Source of the DNA: Ottowia sp. oral taxon 894
GTDB taxonomy: Bacteria > Pseudomonadota > Gammaproteobacteria > Burkholderiales > Burkholderiaceae_C
Direction of reading: 5' to 3'
Length of the DNA stretch: 64,000 nucleotides
Assembly (NCBI RefSeq): GCF_001262075.1
Contig: NZ_CP012073.1
Location: 1,488,001-1,552,000, forward strand
The notes below the pieces were generated by a model. That model saw only the letters and a list, made by a program, of their open reading frames with translations. It did not search any database and was not told the origin of the DNA. Both the position numbers and the translations under genes were made by a program. Below are positions 49,514 through 57,387 of this stretch, in pieces (within the stretch, counting starts at the first letter, position 1; each line of letters begins with the position of its first letter).

Positions 49514-49593
49514 ATTCGCTCTCGAATTCGTAGCAGCATCTCCAAATTACACTAGGACGCCACGGTTTTTCGCCCCTCTGAATCTGCTCCTTT
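49514..49593 (-). repeat. Dispersed 80-bp intergenic repeat, copy 12, with internal inversion
   Basis: Ends and spacing (68 bases) fit the minus orientation, but the internal 20 bases 49539-49558 match the family better when inverted: CACTAGGAC appears on the plus strand at 49550-49558 and is displaced. Lies inside the mreB-mreC gap. Confidence 0.8.
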
Positions 49594-49666
49594 TTTCTGA
49601 TGCAGAACAGCCCGCCCGCTCCAGCCGCCCACTGCCGCCAGCCGCTGCCGCCAGCCCGCTTCGTCC

Positions 49667-50572
49667 ATGCCGTTTGAACCTTACGACCACTCGCCCCCGC
49701 CGTTCTTCCGGCGCGGCCCGTCGGTTGTCTCCCGGCTTCTCATCTGCGTGGCGCTGGCGCTGGCGCTGATGGTGGCCGATGCCCGGTTCGACCTCATGCA
49801 GCCGCTGCGCGCCGCCATTGCCGCCGTGCTCTACCCCGCGCAATGGCTGGCCTTGCAGCCCGTGCAGTGGGCGCGCAACGGCTACGGCTACCTGACCGAG
49901 CTGAAAACCGCGCAAAAAACCGAGGAAGCCGCCCGCGCCCGCCTGGCCGAACAATCGCGCCGCGCCGGACAAGTCGAGCAGCTCCTGCTGGAAAACGAAC
50001 GCCTGCGCCAGCTGCTGGCCCTGCGCGAGCGCACCAGCACGCCCGCCACCGCCGCGCAAGTGCTCTATGACGCAACCGACCCCTACACCCGCCGCGTCAT
50101 CATCGACAAAGGCAGCGCCCAGGGCATTCAGCCCGGCTCGCCCGTCATGGACGAATCGGGCGTGCTCGGCCAGGTCACGCGCGTCTATCCCTTCGTGAGC
50201 GAAATCACCCTGCTCATCGACCGCGACCAGGCCATCCCCGTCATCAACACCCGCTCCGGCGTGCGCAGCGTGGCCTATGGCGACCCCGCCCCGCGCAGCG
50301 GCCTGATGGAGCTGCGCTACACCTTCGCCACCGAAGACATGCGCGAGGGCGATTTGCTCACCACCAGCGGCATCGACGGCATCTACCCGCCCGGCCTGCC
50401 CGTGGCCCGCGTGCTGGCCGTTGACCGCCAGGGCGAAGCCACCTTCATGCGCGTGCAATGCGCGCCCGTGGCGGCCCTGCACGGCGTCACTCACGTCATG
50501 GTCTTGCAGCCCGTGCGCTTTGAGCAGCCCGCCCCAGATGCCAGCGGCGCGCCAGCCGGGAGAACTTCATGA
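49667..50572 (+). CDS. mreC: Rod shape-determining protein MreC
   Basis: 301 residues. One N-terminal membrane helix, a coiled coil (about residues 80-120, LLLENERLRQLLALRE) and a periplasmic beta domain (IDKGSAQGIQPGSPV, TSGIDGIYPPGLPV). Links MreB to cell-wall synthases. Overlaps mreD by four bases. Confidence 0.96.
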   Translation: MPFEPYDHSPPPFFRRGPSVVSRLLICVALALALMVADARFDLMQPLRAAIAAVLYPAQWLALQPVQWARNGYGYLTELKTAQKTEEAARARLAEQSRRAGQVEQLLLENERLRQLLALRERTSTPATAAQVLYDATDPYTRRVIIDKGSAQGIQPGSPVMDESGVLGQVTRVYPFVSEITLLIDRDQAIPVINTRSGVRSVAYGDPAPRSGLMELRYTFATEDMREGDLLTTSGIDGIYPPGLPVARVLAVDRQGEATFMRVQCAPVAALHGVTHVMVLQPVRFEQPAPDASGAPAGRTS

Positions 50573-51087
50573 TCATGCGCACAGGCCAGCCGCTGCTGCT
50601 GCCCGTCTCGCCCGCCTTCATCTGGATCACGCTGGGGCTGGCCTTTCTCGTCAATCTGCTGCCCCTGGGGCGGCTGGTGTGGATGCCCGACGTGCTGGCC
50701 GTCGTTCTCGTGTTCTGGAACGTGCACCAGCCGCGCCACGTGGGCCTGGCCGCCGCCTTCGTCTTCGGCCTGTGCCTGGACGTGCACCAGGCTGCCTTGC
50801 TCGGCCAGCATGCGCTGGCGTATTCGGCGCTGAGTTTTGCCGCCATCGCCTTGCAGCGCCGCATTCTGTGGCTGCCCGTGCTGGCCCAGGCGCTGCAACT
50901 GCTGCCGCTGTTCGCCCTCTCCTACGCGCTCATCACCCTCGTGCGGCTGATCGCCGGCGGCGTCGCCCCCGGCTGGCTCACCCTGCTGGCCCCGCTGCTT
51001 GAAGCCGCCCTGTGGCCCGTGCTCACCTGGCTGCTGCTGGCTCCCCAGCGCCGCGCGCCCAACCCGGACGCCGACCGCCCCCTTTGA
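50569..51087 (+). CDS. mreD: Rod shape-determining protein MreD
   Basis: 172 residues, five to six membrane helices, pattern FGLCLDVHQAALLGQHALAY typical of MreD. ATGA overlap with mreC. The usual next genes mrdA and rodA are missing; a convergent ABC transporter follows. Confidence 0.95.
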   Translation: MIMRTGQPLLLPVSPAFIWITLGLAFLVNLLPLGRLVWMPDVLAVVLVFWNVHQPRHVGLAAAFVFGLCLDVHQAALLGQHALAYSALSFAAIALQRRILWLPVLAQALQLLPLFALSYALITLVRLIAGGVAPGWLTLLAPLLEAALWPVLTWLLLAPQRRAPNPDADRPL

Positions 51088-51091
51088 GAGG

Positions 51092-51128
51092 CCGTTCACA
51101 GTCTGCCCGCAGGTGCGGAAAGTGTGAA
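51092..51128 (+). other. Hairpin and CTGTTCANAGTCTG-like motif between convergent genes
   Basis: CCGTTCACAGTCTG (51092-51105) starts four bases after the mreD stop. TTCACA (51095) pairs with TGTGAA (51123) and encloses CCGC/GCGG. No T run, so it is at best a weak terminator. Confidence 0.4.
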
Positions 51129-51135
51129 TCAGAAC

Positions 51136-51978
51136 CTACAGCGGCAAAAAGCGCAGCACGCGCGCGCCGTCTTCGGGGTCGGTCAGCACGCGCAGGCGCA
51201 CTTCAAACACCTGCTCCAGCAAATCGGCTTGCAGCACGTCGTCGGGCGCGCCTTCGCACACCAGGCGGCCTTGCTGCATCACGGCCAGCCAGTCGCAGTG
51301 GCGGGCCTGGTTGAGGTCGTGAATGGCCATGACTTTGGTGCCGGGCAGGCGGTGGATGAGCTGGCCGAGCGCGAGCTGGTGGTGGATGTCCAGGTGATTG
51401 CCCGGTTCGTCGAGCAGCAGCACGCTGGTTTGCTGGGCCAGGGCGCGCGCAATGTGCACGCGCTGGCGCTCGCCGCCGGAGAGGGTGTTCCACACGCGGC
51501 CCTTTTTTTCGGCCATGCCCACGTCGGCCAGGGCTTGTTCGACGATGGCGTCGTCGCGCGCCGACCAGGTTTGCAGCGCCGACAGCCAGGGCGTGCGGCC
51601 CAGCTCCACGGCGTCTTGCACGGTGATGGCGTCTTGCGTGTCGGCCATTTGCGAGACGAGGGCGAGCTGGTGCGCGACCTGGCGGCGCGTGAGGCGCTGC
51701 ATGGGCTGGCCGCCCAGCAGCACTTCGCCCGATTGCGGCTGCGTCACGCCTGCCAGCAGGCGCATGAGGCTGGATTTGCCGGAGCCGTTGGGGCCGATCA
51801 GCCCCACCGTCGCGCCCGCGCGCACGGTGAGCGAGACGCCGCGCACGATGGGCGCGCCGCCGCGCGTGGCGCCCCAGACCAGATCGCGCCCTTGCAGGGC
51901 GGGCAGGGCCGTGCCGGTTGGCGAGCTGGCCTGCAAGCTGGTTTGCGGATGGGTTTGCAGATGGGTTTGCGTGCTCAT
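51136..51978 (-). CDS. FecE/BtuD-type ABC transporter ATP-binding protein
   Basis: 280 residues. Walker A GPNGSGKSS, signature LSGGERQRVHIARAL, Walker B VLLLDEPGNHLD and switch His in AIHDLNQARH. The first 30 residues are a Thr/Gln-rich tail. ATG 51978 overlaps the permease stop (ATGA). Energises import of a metal complex, siderophore, heme or corrinoid; which one cannot be told from this gene. Confidence 0.92.
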   Translation of the reverse strand: MSTQTHLQTHPQTSLQASSPTGTALPALQGRDLVWGATRGGAPIVRGVSLTVRAGATVGLIGPNGSGKSSLMRLLAGVTQPQSGEVLLGGQPMQRLTRRQVAHQLALVSQMADTQDAITVQDAVELGRTPWLSALQTWSARDDAIVEQALADVGMAEKKGRVWNTLSGGERQRVHIARALAQQTSVLLLDEPGNHLDIHHQLALGQLIHRLPGTKVMAIHDLNQARHCDWLAVMQQGRLVCEGAPDDVLQADLLEQVFEVRLRVLTDPEDGARVLRFLPL

Positions 51979-53030
51979 GAGCGGCCTCCCTGGCGCTGGC
52001 GCAGCAGCATCAGCGCGAATATGGGCGCGCCCACCAGCGAGGTGATGACGCCAATGGGCAGCACTTGCCCGGCTATGAGGATGCGCGAAACCACGTCCGC
52101 CGCCACCAGAAACACCGCGCCCAGCAGCGCGCTGGCTGGCAGCAGGCGGCTGTGGCGCACGCCCACCAGCAGCCGCGCCACGTGCGGTATGACCAGCCCC
52201 ACAAAGCCGATGGCTCCGGCCACCGACACCATGACGGCCGTGACCAGCGCCGCCGTGAGCAGCAGCACGATTTGCACGCGCCGCACGGGCACGCCCAGCG
52301 CAGCGGCCGATTCGGTGCCGAAGATGAAGGCGTCCAGTGCGCGCGCAAACCACAGGCACGCCAGCACGCCTGCCACGGCCACCGTGAGCGTGAGCCACAC
52401 GCTGGGCCAGCGCGCGCCCGAGAGGCTGCCCAGCAGCCAGAACATGATGCCGCGCGCCTGCTCGGCGCTGCCCGATTTGGTGATGATGAGCGAGGTGAGC
52501 GCGTTGAAAAGCTGCGATCCGGCGATGCCCGCCAGCACGATTTGCCCGCTGTTGTGCAGCCCGCCGCCGCCGGCGGCATGCGCCAGCAGCGCCACCAGCG
52601 TGAAGGCCAGCACTGCGCCGCCAAAGGCGCCCGCCGTCATGGAAATGGCGCCCGCGCCCAGCCCCGCCACGGTCACCAGCACCGCGCCGGTGGAAGCGCC
52701 CGCCGAAATGCCCAGCAAATACGGATCGGCCAGCGCGTTGCGCAGCAGCGATTGCAGGATGACGCCCGACAGCGCCAGCCCCGTGCCGCAGCACATGGCG
52801 ACGATGGCGCGCGTGAGGCGGTAGTTCCACACGATGCCCTGGTCGATCGGATCGACCGCGTAGCCAGCGCCGAAAAGCTGGTTGGCCAGCACCTGCCGCA
52901 CCATCTCCAGCGGAATGCGCGTTTCGCCAATGGCCGTGCCCAGCAGCAGCGTGACGGCCAGCACGGCCGCCGCGCCCAGCGTCAGCAAGGCGATGCGCAG
53001 CCACGTCCGGGCGGTTGAATGAGTTGTCAT
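51975..53030 (-). CDS. FecCD/BtuC-type ABC transporter permease
   Basis: 351 residues, about ten membrane helices. Patterns RLTRAIVAMCCGTGLALSG, LADPYLLGISAGASTGAVL and GAIGFVGLVIPHVARLLVG are diagnostic of the family. ATG 53030 gives the usual N terminus; the open frame upstream includes the terminator region. Pairs with the ATPase downstream and the binding protein upstream. Confidence 0.93.
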   Translation of the reverse strand: MTTHSTARTWLRIALLTLGAAAVLAVTLLLGTAIGETRIPLEMVRQVLANQLFGAGYAVDPIDQGIVWNYRLTRAIVAMCCGTGLALSGVILQSLLRNALADPYLLGISAGASTGAVLVTVAGLGAGAISMTAGAFGGAVLAFTLVALLAHAAGGGGLHNSGQIVLAGIAGSQLFNALTSLIITKSGSAEQARGIMFWLLGSLSGARWPSVWLTLTVAVAGVLACLWFARALDAFIFGTESAAALGVPVRRVQIVLLLTAALVTAVMVSVAGAIGFVGLVIPHVARLLVGVRHSRLLPASALLGAVFLVAADVVSRILIAGQVLPIGVITSLVGAPIFALMLLRQRQGGRS

Positions 53031-53103
53031 GAGAGGAAAAGACGGAGAGGGTCGCAGGAAAACGGCCGCGCAGGCCCCGCGCCAGGCAAGCGCGGAAAAC
53101 CGG

Positions 53104-53129
53104 AAAAAAGCCCCGCCAGGCGGGGCCTT
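53104..53129 (-). terminator. Intrinsic terminator between binding-protein and permease genes
   Basis: On the minus strand GCCCCG pairs with CGGGGC around CCTGG, followed by six T. It starts 12 bases after the binding-protein stop and ends 74 bases before the permease start, so it should lower transport-gene expression relative to the binding protein. Confidence 0.85.
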
Positions 53130-53140
53130 CATGCGGCGCG

Positions 53141-54154
53141 TTACTTCTTGAGCTTGAGCACCGCGTCGGCAATCTGGTCCATGCCGCTGGCCATGCGGAT
53201 GGAGCCTTGCAGCGCGTCGGCGTCCACGATCACGATGCGATCGTTCTTGACGGCGTCCATTTCCTTGGCGACCGGATCGGTTTTGAGAAATTCGAGCTTT
53301 TTCTCGTAGTCGTCAGCCGGAAAGCGGCGGCGGTTCATGCGGGCGATGACGATGACCGAAGGATTGGCCTTGGCAATGGTTTCCCAGCCCACGGTGGGCC
53401 ACTCTTCATCCGACTGCACGATGTTGCGCAGCCCCAGCGTGTTCAGCATGTAGCCGGCCACGCCCTTGCGGCCCGCCACGTAGGGGTCCACGGTCAAATC
53501 GGCGCTGGAAAACCACAGCACGGCCGAGAGGTCTTTCAGGTGCGCGTTTTTCACCTTGGCGACGGCCTTGGCCTCACTCTCTTTCAGCTCTTTGACCAGC
53601 GCTTCGCCCTTGGGCTGCACGCCAAAAATGGCGGCCAGCTGCGTGATGCTCTTGTAGAGCGTGTCCACATGGAAAGCCGTCTTGCGCGTGCCGTCGGCGC
53701 CGGTTTCGTTGTCCTTGCCCTCGCAGTCGGTGGGCATGGCATAGACGGGGATATTGATTTCCTTGAACTGCTCGCGCGTGCCGACCACGCCGTTTTTGCC
53801 CACCATCCACTCGAACTGCGAAACCACCAGGCCGGGGCGCTTGTTGATGACCGATTCAAAGCTCGGAATGTCATCGGCCAGGCGCGGCGCCTTGGCGTTG
53901 ATGCTTTCGAACTGCGGCTGCACCGGGTTGAACCACAGCGCCGTGCCCACGACCTTGTCGCCCACGCCCAGCGCGTAGAGCATTTCAGTGCCCGCCTGGC
54001 CAATGGTGACGGCAGACTTGGGCGCCTGCTCGAATTGCAGCGTCACGCCGCAGTTGTCAATCTTCACGGGATGGCTGGCCGCCTGCGCGGCCTGGCTGGC
54101 GGCCAGACCTGCGGCCAGCAAGGCGGCAGCGGCAACGAAGCGAGAGGTTTTCAT
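53141..54154 (-). CDS. Periplasmic binding protein of FecB/BtuF-type importer
   Basis: 337 residues. Signal peptide ends SQAAQAAS (about residue 25); no lipobox. Two-domain helical-backbone binding protein: ALGVGDKVVGTALWF, then KRPGLVVSQFEW and the C-terminal domain with WETIAKANPSVIVI. Two Cys (DNCGV and TDCEG) could form a disulfide. ATG 54154 has AAGGAA before it. The ligand is not evident; siderophore, heme, corrinoid or another chelate are possible. Confidence 0.88.
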   Translation of the reverse strand: MKTSRFVAAAALLAAGLAASQAAQAASHPVKIDNCGVTLQFEQAPKSAVTIGQAGTEMLYALGVGDKVVGTALWFNPVQPQFESINAKAPRLADDIPSFESVINKRPGLVVSQFEWMVGKNGVVGTREQFKEINIPVYAMPTDCEGKDNETGADGTRKTAFHVDTLYKSITQLAAIFGVQPKGEALVKELKESEAKAVAKVKNAHLKDLSAVLWFSSADLTVDPYVAGRKGVAGYMLNTLGLRNIVQSDEEWPTVGWETIAKANPSVIVIARMNRRRFPADDYEKKLEFLKTDPVAKEMDAVKNDRIVIVDADALQGSIRMASGMDQIADAVLKLKK

Positions 54155-54221
54155 GGGGGGTTCCTTCCAAAAAGCCGCTAGTGAACGCCCGCCGTACAGC
54201 AGGCGGCGCATCCGCTGGCAG

Positions 54222-54268
54222 CAAACACAAAAAAAGCCCCGGCAAGCGCCAGAGCGGGCGCGATTGTA
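54222..54268 (-). promoter_or_regulatory. Possible promoter and early terminator in the binding-protein leader
   Basis: On the minus strand TACAAT (54268-54263) could be a -10 box. About 20 bases later a GCCCG/CGGGGC hairpin is followed by seven T (around 54230-54224), still 70 bases before the start codon. Such an early terminator may act as an attenuator; no known riboswitch is recognised. Confidence 0.35.
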
Positions 54269-54368
54269 GGCAGCCATCAGAAATGACTTTCATCCGCCGC
54301 CGACCCCGGCGGCGGAGACAATGCGCGCCGCCGCTCCCTGGCCCCTCGTCTTCACACTGTTTTTTCGC

Positions 54369-55220
54369 ATGAACGCCTACATCGCCACCTGCCGCGACTG
54401 GCCGCAGGGCAACGCCGGGCTGCAAGCGCTGGCCGCCGCCTTGCGCGCCACGCTCGCGCCCTGGCAGGACATCCGCCCCGCCGCCCTGGCCGCCCAGCCT
54501 TCTCCTGCCGCCGTGCTGCCTCTGGCCGCATGGGACTACAGCGAAACCCCGGACGCTTTTCGCGACTGGCTGCGCGCCTTGCAAGCCGCAGGCGCGCGCG
54601 TGTTCAACCCGCCCGCGCTGCAACTGTGGAACATGGACAAGCGCTACCTGTGCGAGCTGGCCGCGCGCGGCCTGCCCGTCACCCCCAGCCTGGCGCTGCT
54701 GCCGCAGCACGCGCCCGATTGGGCGCGGCGCGTGGCCGAATGCGGCTGGCCGCGCCCGGTCGTCAAGCCGCTCATTGGCCAAAGCGGGCGCGGCGTGCGC
54801 CGCCTGGCAGAAGGCGAAGCGCCTGCGCTGGCCAGCTACCCGCAAGGCGCGCTGCTGCAACCTTTCGTGCAGGCCAGCTTCGGCGAGGTCTGCCTCATTT
54901 ACCTGGCCGGGCGCTACTCGCACGCCGCGCGCCGCCGCCTCGCGCCCGGCGAGTGGCGCGCCAACTCCGCCTATGGGGCGCAAATCGAGTCCGTCACGCC
55001 CCGCCCGGAATGGCTGGCCTGCGCCGAAGCCGCCTTGCGCTGCCTGCCCGAGCCGCCGCTTTACGCCCGCGTGGACGGCCTCATCAGCGAAGGCGGCAGC
55101 GGCGAATGCGGCTTTTCCATCAACGAAGTCGAACTCATCGAACCCGCGCTCTACCCCCAGCTGCGCCCCGCCTTCGCGCGCGAGCTGGCCGCCGCGCTGG
55201 CAAGCAGACTGGCATCCTGA
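54369..55220 (+). CDS. ATP-grasp domain protein
   Basis: 283 residues. The C-terminal two thirds show an ATP-grasp fold: NMDKRYLCELAARGLPVTPS, RPVVKPLIGQSGRGVRRL (nucleotide Lys and Gly loop), LLQPFVQ, and metal residues in ARVDGLIS and INEVELIEPA. Resembles the RimK/glutathione-synthetase group, enzymes joining a carboxylate to an amine. Substrate unknown. ATG 54369 is used; two upstream codons in frame are possible. Divergent from the binding-protein gene. Confidence 0.75.
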   Translation: MNAYIATCRDWPQGNAGLQALAAALRATLAPWQDIRPAALAAQPSPAAVLPLAAWDYSETPDAFRDWLRALQAAGARVFNPPALQLWNMDKRYLCELAARGLPVTPSLALLPQHAPDWARRVAECGWPRPVVKPLIGQSGRGVRRLAEGEAPALASYPQGALLQPFVQASFGEVCLIYLAGRYSHAARRRLAPGEWRANSAYGAQIESVTPRPEWLACAEAALRCLPEPPLYARVDGLISEGGSGECGFSINEVELIEPALYPQLRPAFARELAAALASRLAS

Positions 55221-55235
55221 GAACCGGAAGAAAAC

Positions 55236-55613
55236 ATGCCCTCCCCTGACCTTCAACAAGCCCAGCGGCGCATCGACGAAATCCAGTCCCTCTACCGCCA
55301 GTGGCTGCGCCTGCTGCCCGCGCTGCAAGCCGCCCAGCGGCAATGGCGGCAGGCCAGCGGCCTCATGCGCCAGCTGGAAGACTTTTACGAGCAGGAATAC
55401 GGCCCCCTGAACCAGGCCATTTCAGCGGGCCTGCCCGTTGATTTGCGCACCGAAGGCGAATACAGCGTGATGAGCGAAGACGCGCTCTACGACGCCTTCG
55501 GCGAGCGCCAGAACCTGGCCTGGGCCTGGATGCGGCTGGCCATGAAAGACCTGGACCGCTGGGGCGAAAGCGAAGCACAAGACACCCCGGACGCGGCCCC
55601 GCCCGAAGGCTGA
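55236..55613 (+). CDS. DUF4298 family protein
   Basis: 125 residues, helical. RIDEIQSLYRQW, MRQLEDFYEQEYGPL and GEYSVMSEDALYDAF fit DUF4298, a small family of unknown function. 15 bases after the ATP-grasp gene, so likely co-transcribed. The last 15 residues are low-complexity. Confidence 0.7.
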   Translation: MPSPDLQQAQRRIDEIQSLYRQWLRLLPALQAAQRQWRQASGLMRQLEDFYEQEYGPLNQAISAGLPVDLRTEGEYSVMSEDALYDAFGERQNLAWAWMRLAMKDLDRWGESEAQDTPDAAPPEG

Positions 55614-55627
55614 CTCTGGACGCCCCC

Positions 55628-55660
55628 GCCTCTTTCCCGCCTCTTTCCCGCCTATTTCTC
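55628..55660 (+). repeat. Three 11-bp tandem repeats at a convergent gene junction
   Basis: GCCTCTTTCCC twice and a third unit with three changes. The third unit contains the stop codon of the esterase gene on the minus strand. Confidence 0.7.
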
Positions 55661-56617
55661 CTGCGGCAGCGCCGGCTGCGCCGCCTGCCCCAGCGCCTGC
55701 TTGAACGACTCGGCCAGCAAGCCGCCATGCGTCAAACCGGCAAAGGCGGCGTAATCGGCGCGCAAGCCATGTTCGGCCAGGCGCTGGGCCAGCTGCGCCG
55801 CCGCTTCAGGCGGCACAGCGCGGGTCATTTCCTCGCGGCGCGCCAGCATGGCGGCCTGCTGTGCGTTGGCGGGCCGCTTGTCATCGGCGCGCCCGCTTTT
55901 CTGAATCAGCATCCACCGGCCGCTGAAGGCGGAGCGCTCAAGCCGCTCCAGCGCCTGCTGCGCGTATTGCAGCATCAGGCCCTTTTGCCACCACAGCGAG
56001 GGATCGGCGGCGATATAGCGCGTGAACGCCTGCGGCTGATTCAGCAGGGTGTAAAGCACGAACAGCCCGCCATATGAATGCCCCCACAGCGTCTGCCGAC
56101 GCGCATCGGTGTGCGCCAGCTGCTCCACGCGCGGCCTGACCTGGCGCTCGATGAAGCGCAAAAACGCCGCCGCGCCGCCATTGACGCGCTCCTTTGCCAC
56201 CGGATCGGGCAGGGGCTGGCCTTGCGGACCGGGCGGGGTGTAGTCCCAGGCGCGGGCGGCGGTGTCAAAACGCCGCTCGGTCGGATAGCCGATCAGCACC
56301 AGCAGTGGCAGCTGCTCCAGCGGCGGCCGCAGGCGGGCGGCGGGCAGAAATTCAAGCAGCGCATTGCCATCCAGCGCATAAAGCGCGGCAAAGCCGCCTT
56401 CAGGCGGCGCGGCCTTCGGAACGGCCACAAACACGCGGTGCGGGCGGCCGTCTTCGTCATTCAAATCAAAACGGTGAAAAGCGTAGCCCTCATGCTCGCT
56501 GGTGAGCACGCGGGTGTCGGCCAGGCGGCTGATTTCGTTATTGACCGGCGGCTCGGGCGGCGCGGCAAAAACGGCCGTGGCCGCCAGCAGAAAAAGAGCG
56601 GGCAAGAATTTCAGCAT
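55652..56617 (-). CDS. Exported alpha/beta hydrolase, siderophore-esterase-like
   Basis: 321 residues. Signal peptide ends AVFAAPP (about residue 18). The hydrolase nucleophile is in WGHSYGGLF and the domain has FAALYALDGNALLEFLP and IGYPTERRFD, as in the IroE/Fes-like putative esterase group that opens trilactone siderophores. ATG 56617 fits the signal peptide; a longer open frame exists. Position next to an Fec-type importer supports an iron role, by inference only. Confidence 0.78.
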   Translation of the reverse strand: MLKFLPALFLLAATAVFAAPPEPPVNNEISRLADTRVLTSEHEGYAFHRFDLNDEDGRPHRVFVAVPKAAPPEGGFAALYALDGNALLEFLPAARLRPPLEQLPLLVLIGYPTERRFDTAARAWDYTPPGPQGQPLPDPVAKERVNGGAAAFLRFIERQVRPRVEQLAHTDARRQTLWGHSYGGLFVLYTLLNQPQAFTRYIAADPSLWWQKGLMLQYAQQALERLERSAFSGRWMLIQKSGRADDKRPANAQQAAMLARREEMTRAVPPEAAAQLAQRLAEHGLRADYAAFAGLTHGGLLAESFKQALGQAAQPALPQEK

Positions 56618-56861
56618 TTTCCGGTTCCGGCAGGCAAATGAAGCGGGCGATTGCAGGCCGGAAGAATAATGCGTTTTGCATTCGGCGGATTTCATGTCTG
56701 CACAATGGATAAGGCGATTTTCGGCATGATTTGCCTGCCAAAAATCGATGTGTGAAACCGGCGGGCCATCATTGCGTTGCATCTTATTTTGATTATCTGG
56801 TTTTCAAATGGCGCTCAACCGCCAGGCCGCACGCCATTCGGCAAGGCGCAGGGCATCAAAA

Positions 56862-56940
56862 AGAAGAGCAGACCTTCCATTCCATAAACAGCCCTGGCGC
56901 GCAGCCCTCCTGCGCTGGCAGCTGCCAAAGCAGGAGCAAA
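56862..56940 (+). repeat. Probable degraded copy of the dispersed repeat
   Basis: AGAAGAGC (56862) and GCAGGAGCAAA (56929) place GAGC tetramers 67 bases apart, and GCGCAG lies at about the right place, but the CACTAGGAC core is lost. Weak. Confidence 0.35.
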
Positions 56941-57157
56941 AAATGACGGCGCAAGCTTGAATTCGCCGCGCCGTATTTTTCCTTTCTTTTCACGGCGCGC
57001 ACCGTCTGGCCCGTATGAGTGAAAACCCATTCCCAGCCGCGCCAGGCGCAATGCCTGCCCGCCTGCGAATCATGGGCCGCCGCGCAGTCTGAAAATCCGC
57101 TTCAACGGCATGCCATTCGCCTTCTGCCATGCCGCAGGCAGGCGTTGTCTGCAAATG

Positions 57158-57181
57158 AAAAATGGCGGATGGGCCATTTTT
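57158..57181 (-). terminator. Bidirectional terminator-like palindrome
   Basis: AAAAATGGC pairs with GCCATTTTT around a short loop. T runs on both strands; it could end transcripts from the permease gene about 207 bases upstream on the minus strand. Confidence 0.5.
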
Positions 57182-57298
57182 CGTTGCGCCGCCAGCGGGG
57201 CAAGGCCGATGCCGGTTTTTTCATGCATGAGCGGCAAGCCGCAACCTGCCCGCTGGCGCCATGCCGAAACGGGAGGGAAAGCGGAGTAGAAAGGATGA

Positions 57299-57378
57299 TT
57301 TTGCTCCTTGATTCATAGCATGATGTCCTAGTGGAACGTGCGCAACGCCAGTTTTCAGGTCTCTGAATTTGCTCCTTT
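57299..57378 (-). repeat. Dispersed 80-bp intergenic repeat, copy 13
   Basis: GAGC to GAGC 68 bases. Minus-strand core TTCCACTAGGACATCATGCT is the consensus form. Ends nine bases before the permease stop. Confidence 0.9.
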
Positions 57379-57387
57379 TTTAGGGGA

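Larger units (their letters stand above)
56618..57298. other. Non-coding interval of 681 bases
   Basis: AT-richer start near the esterase gene, a probable repeat relic at 56862-56940, and a palindrome at 57158-57181. Several short frames are open but none has a ribosome site plus a recognisable protein. No RNA gene seen. Confidence 0.5.
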
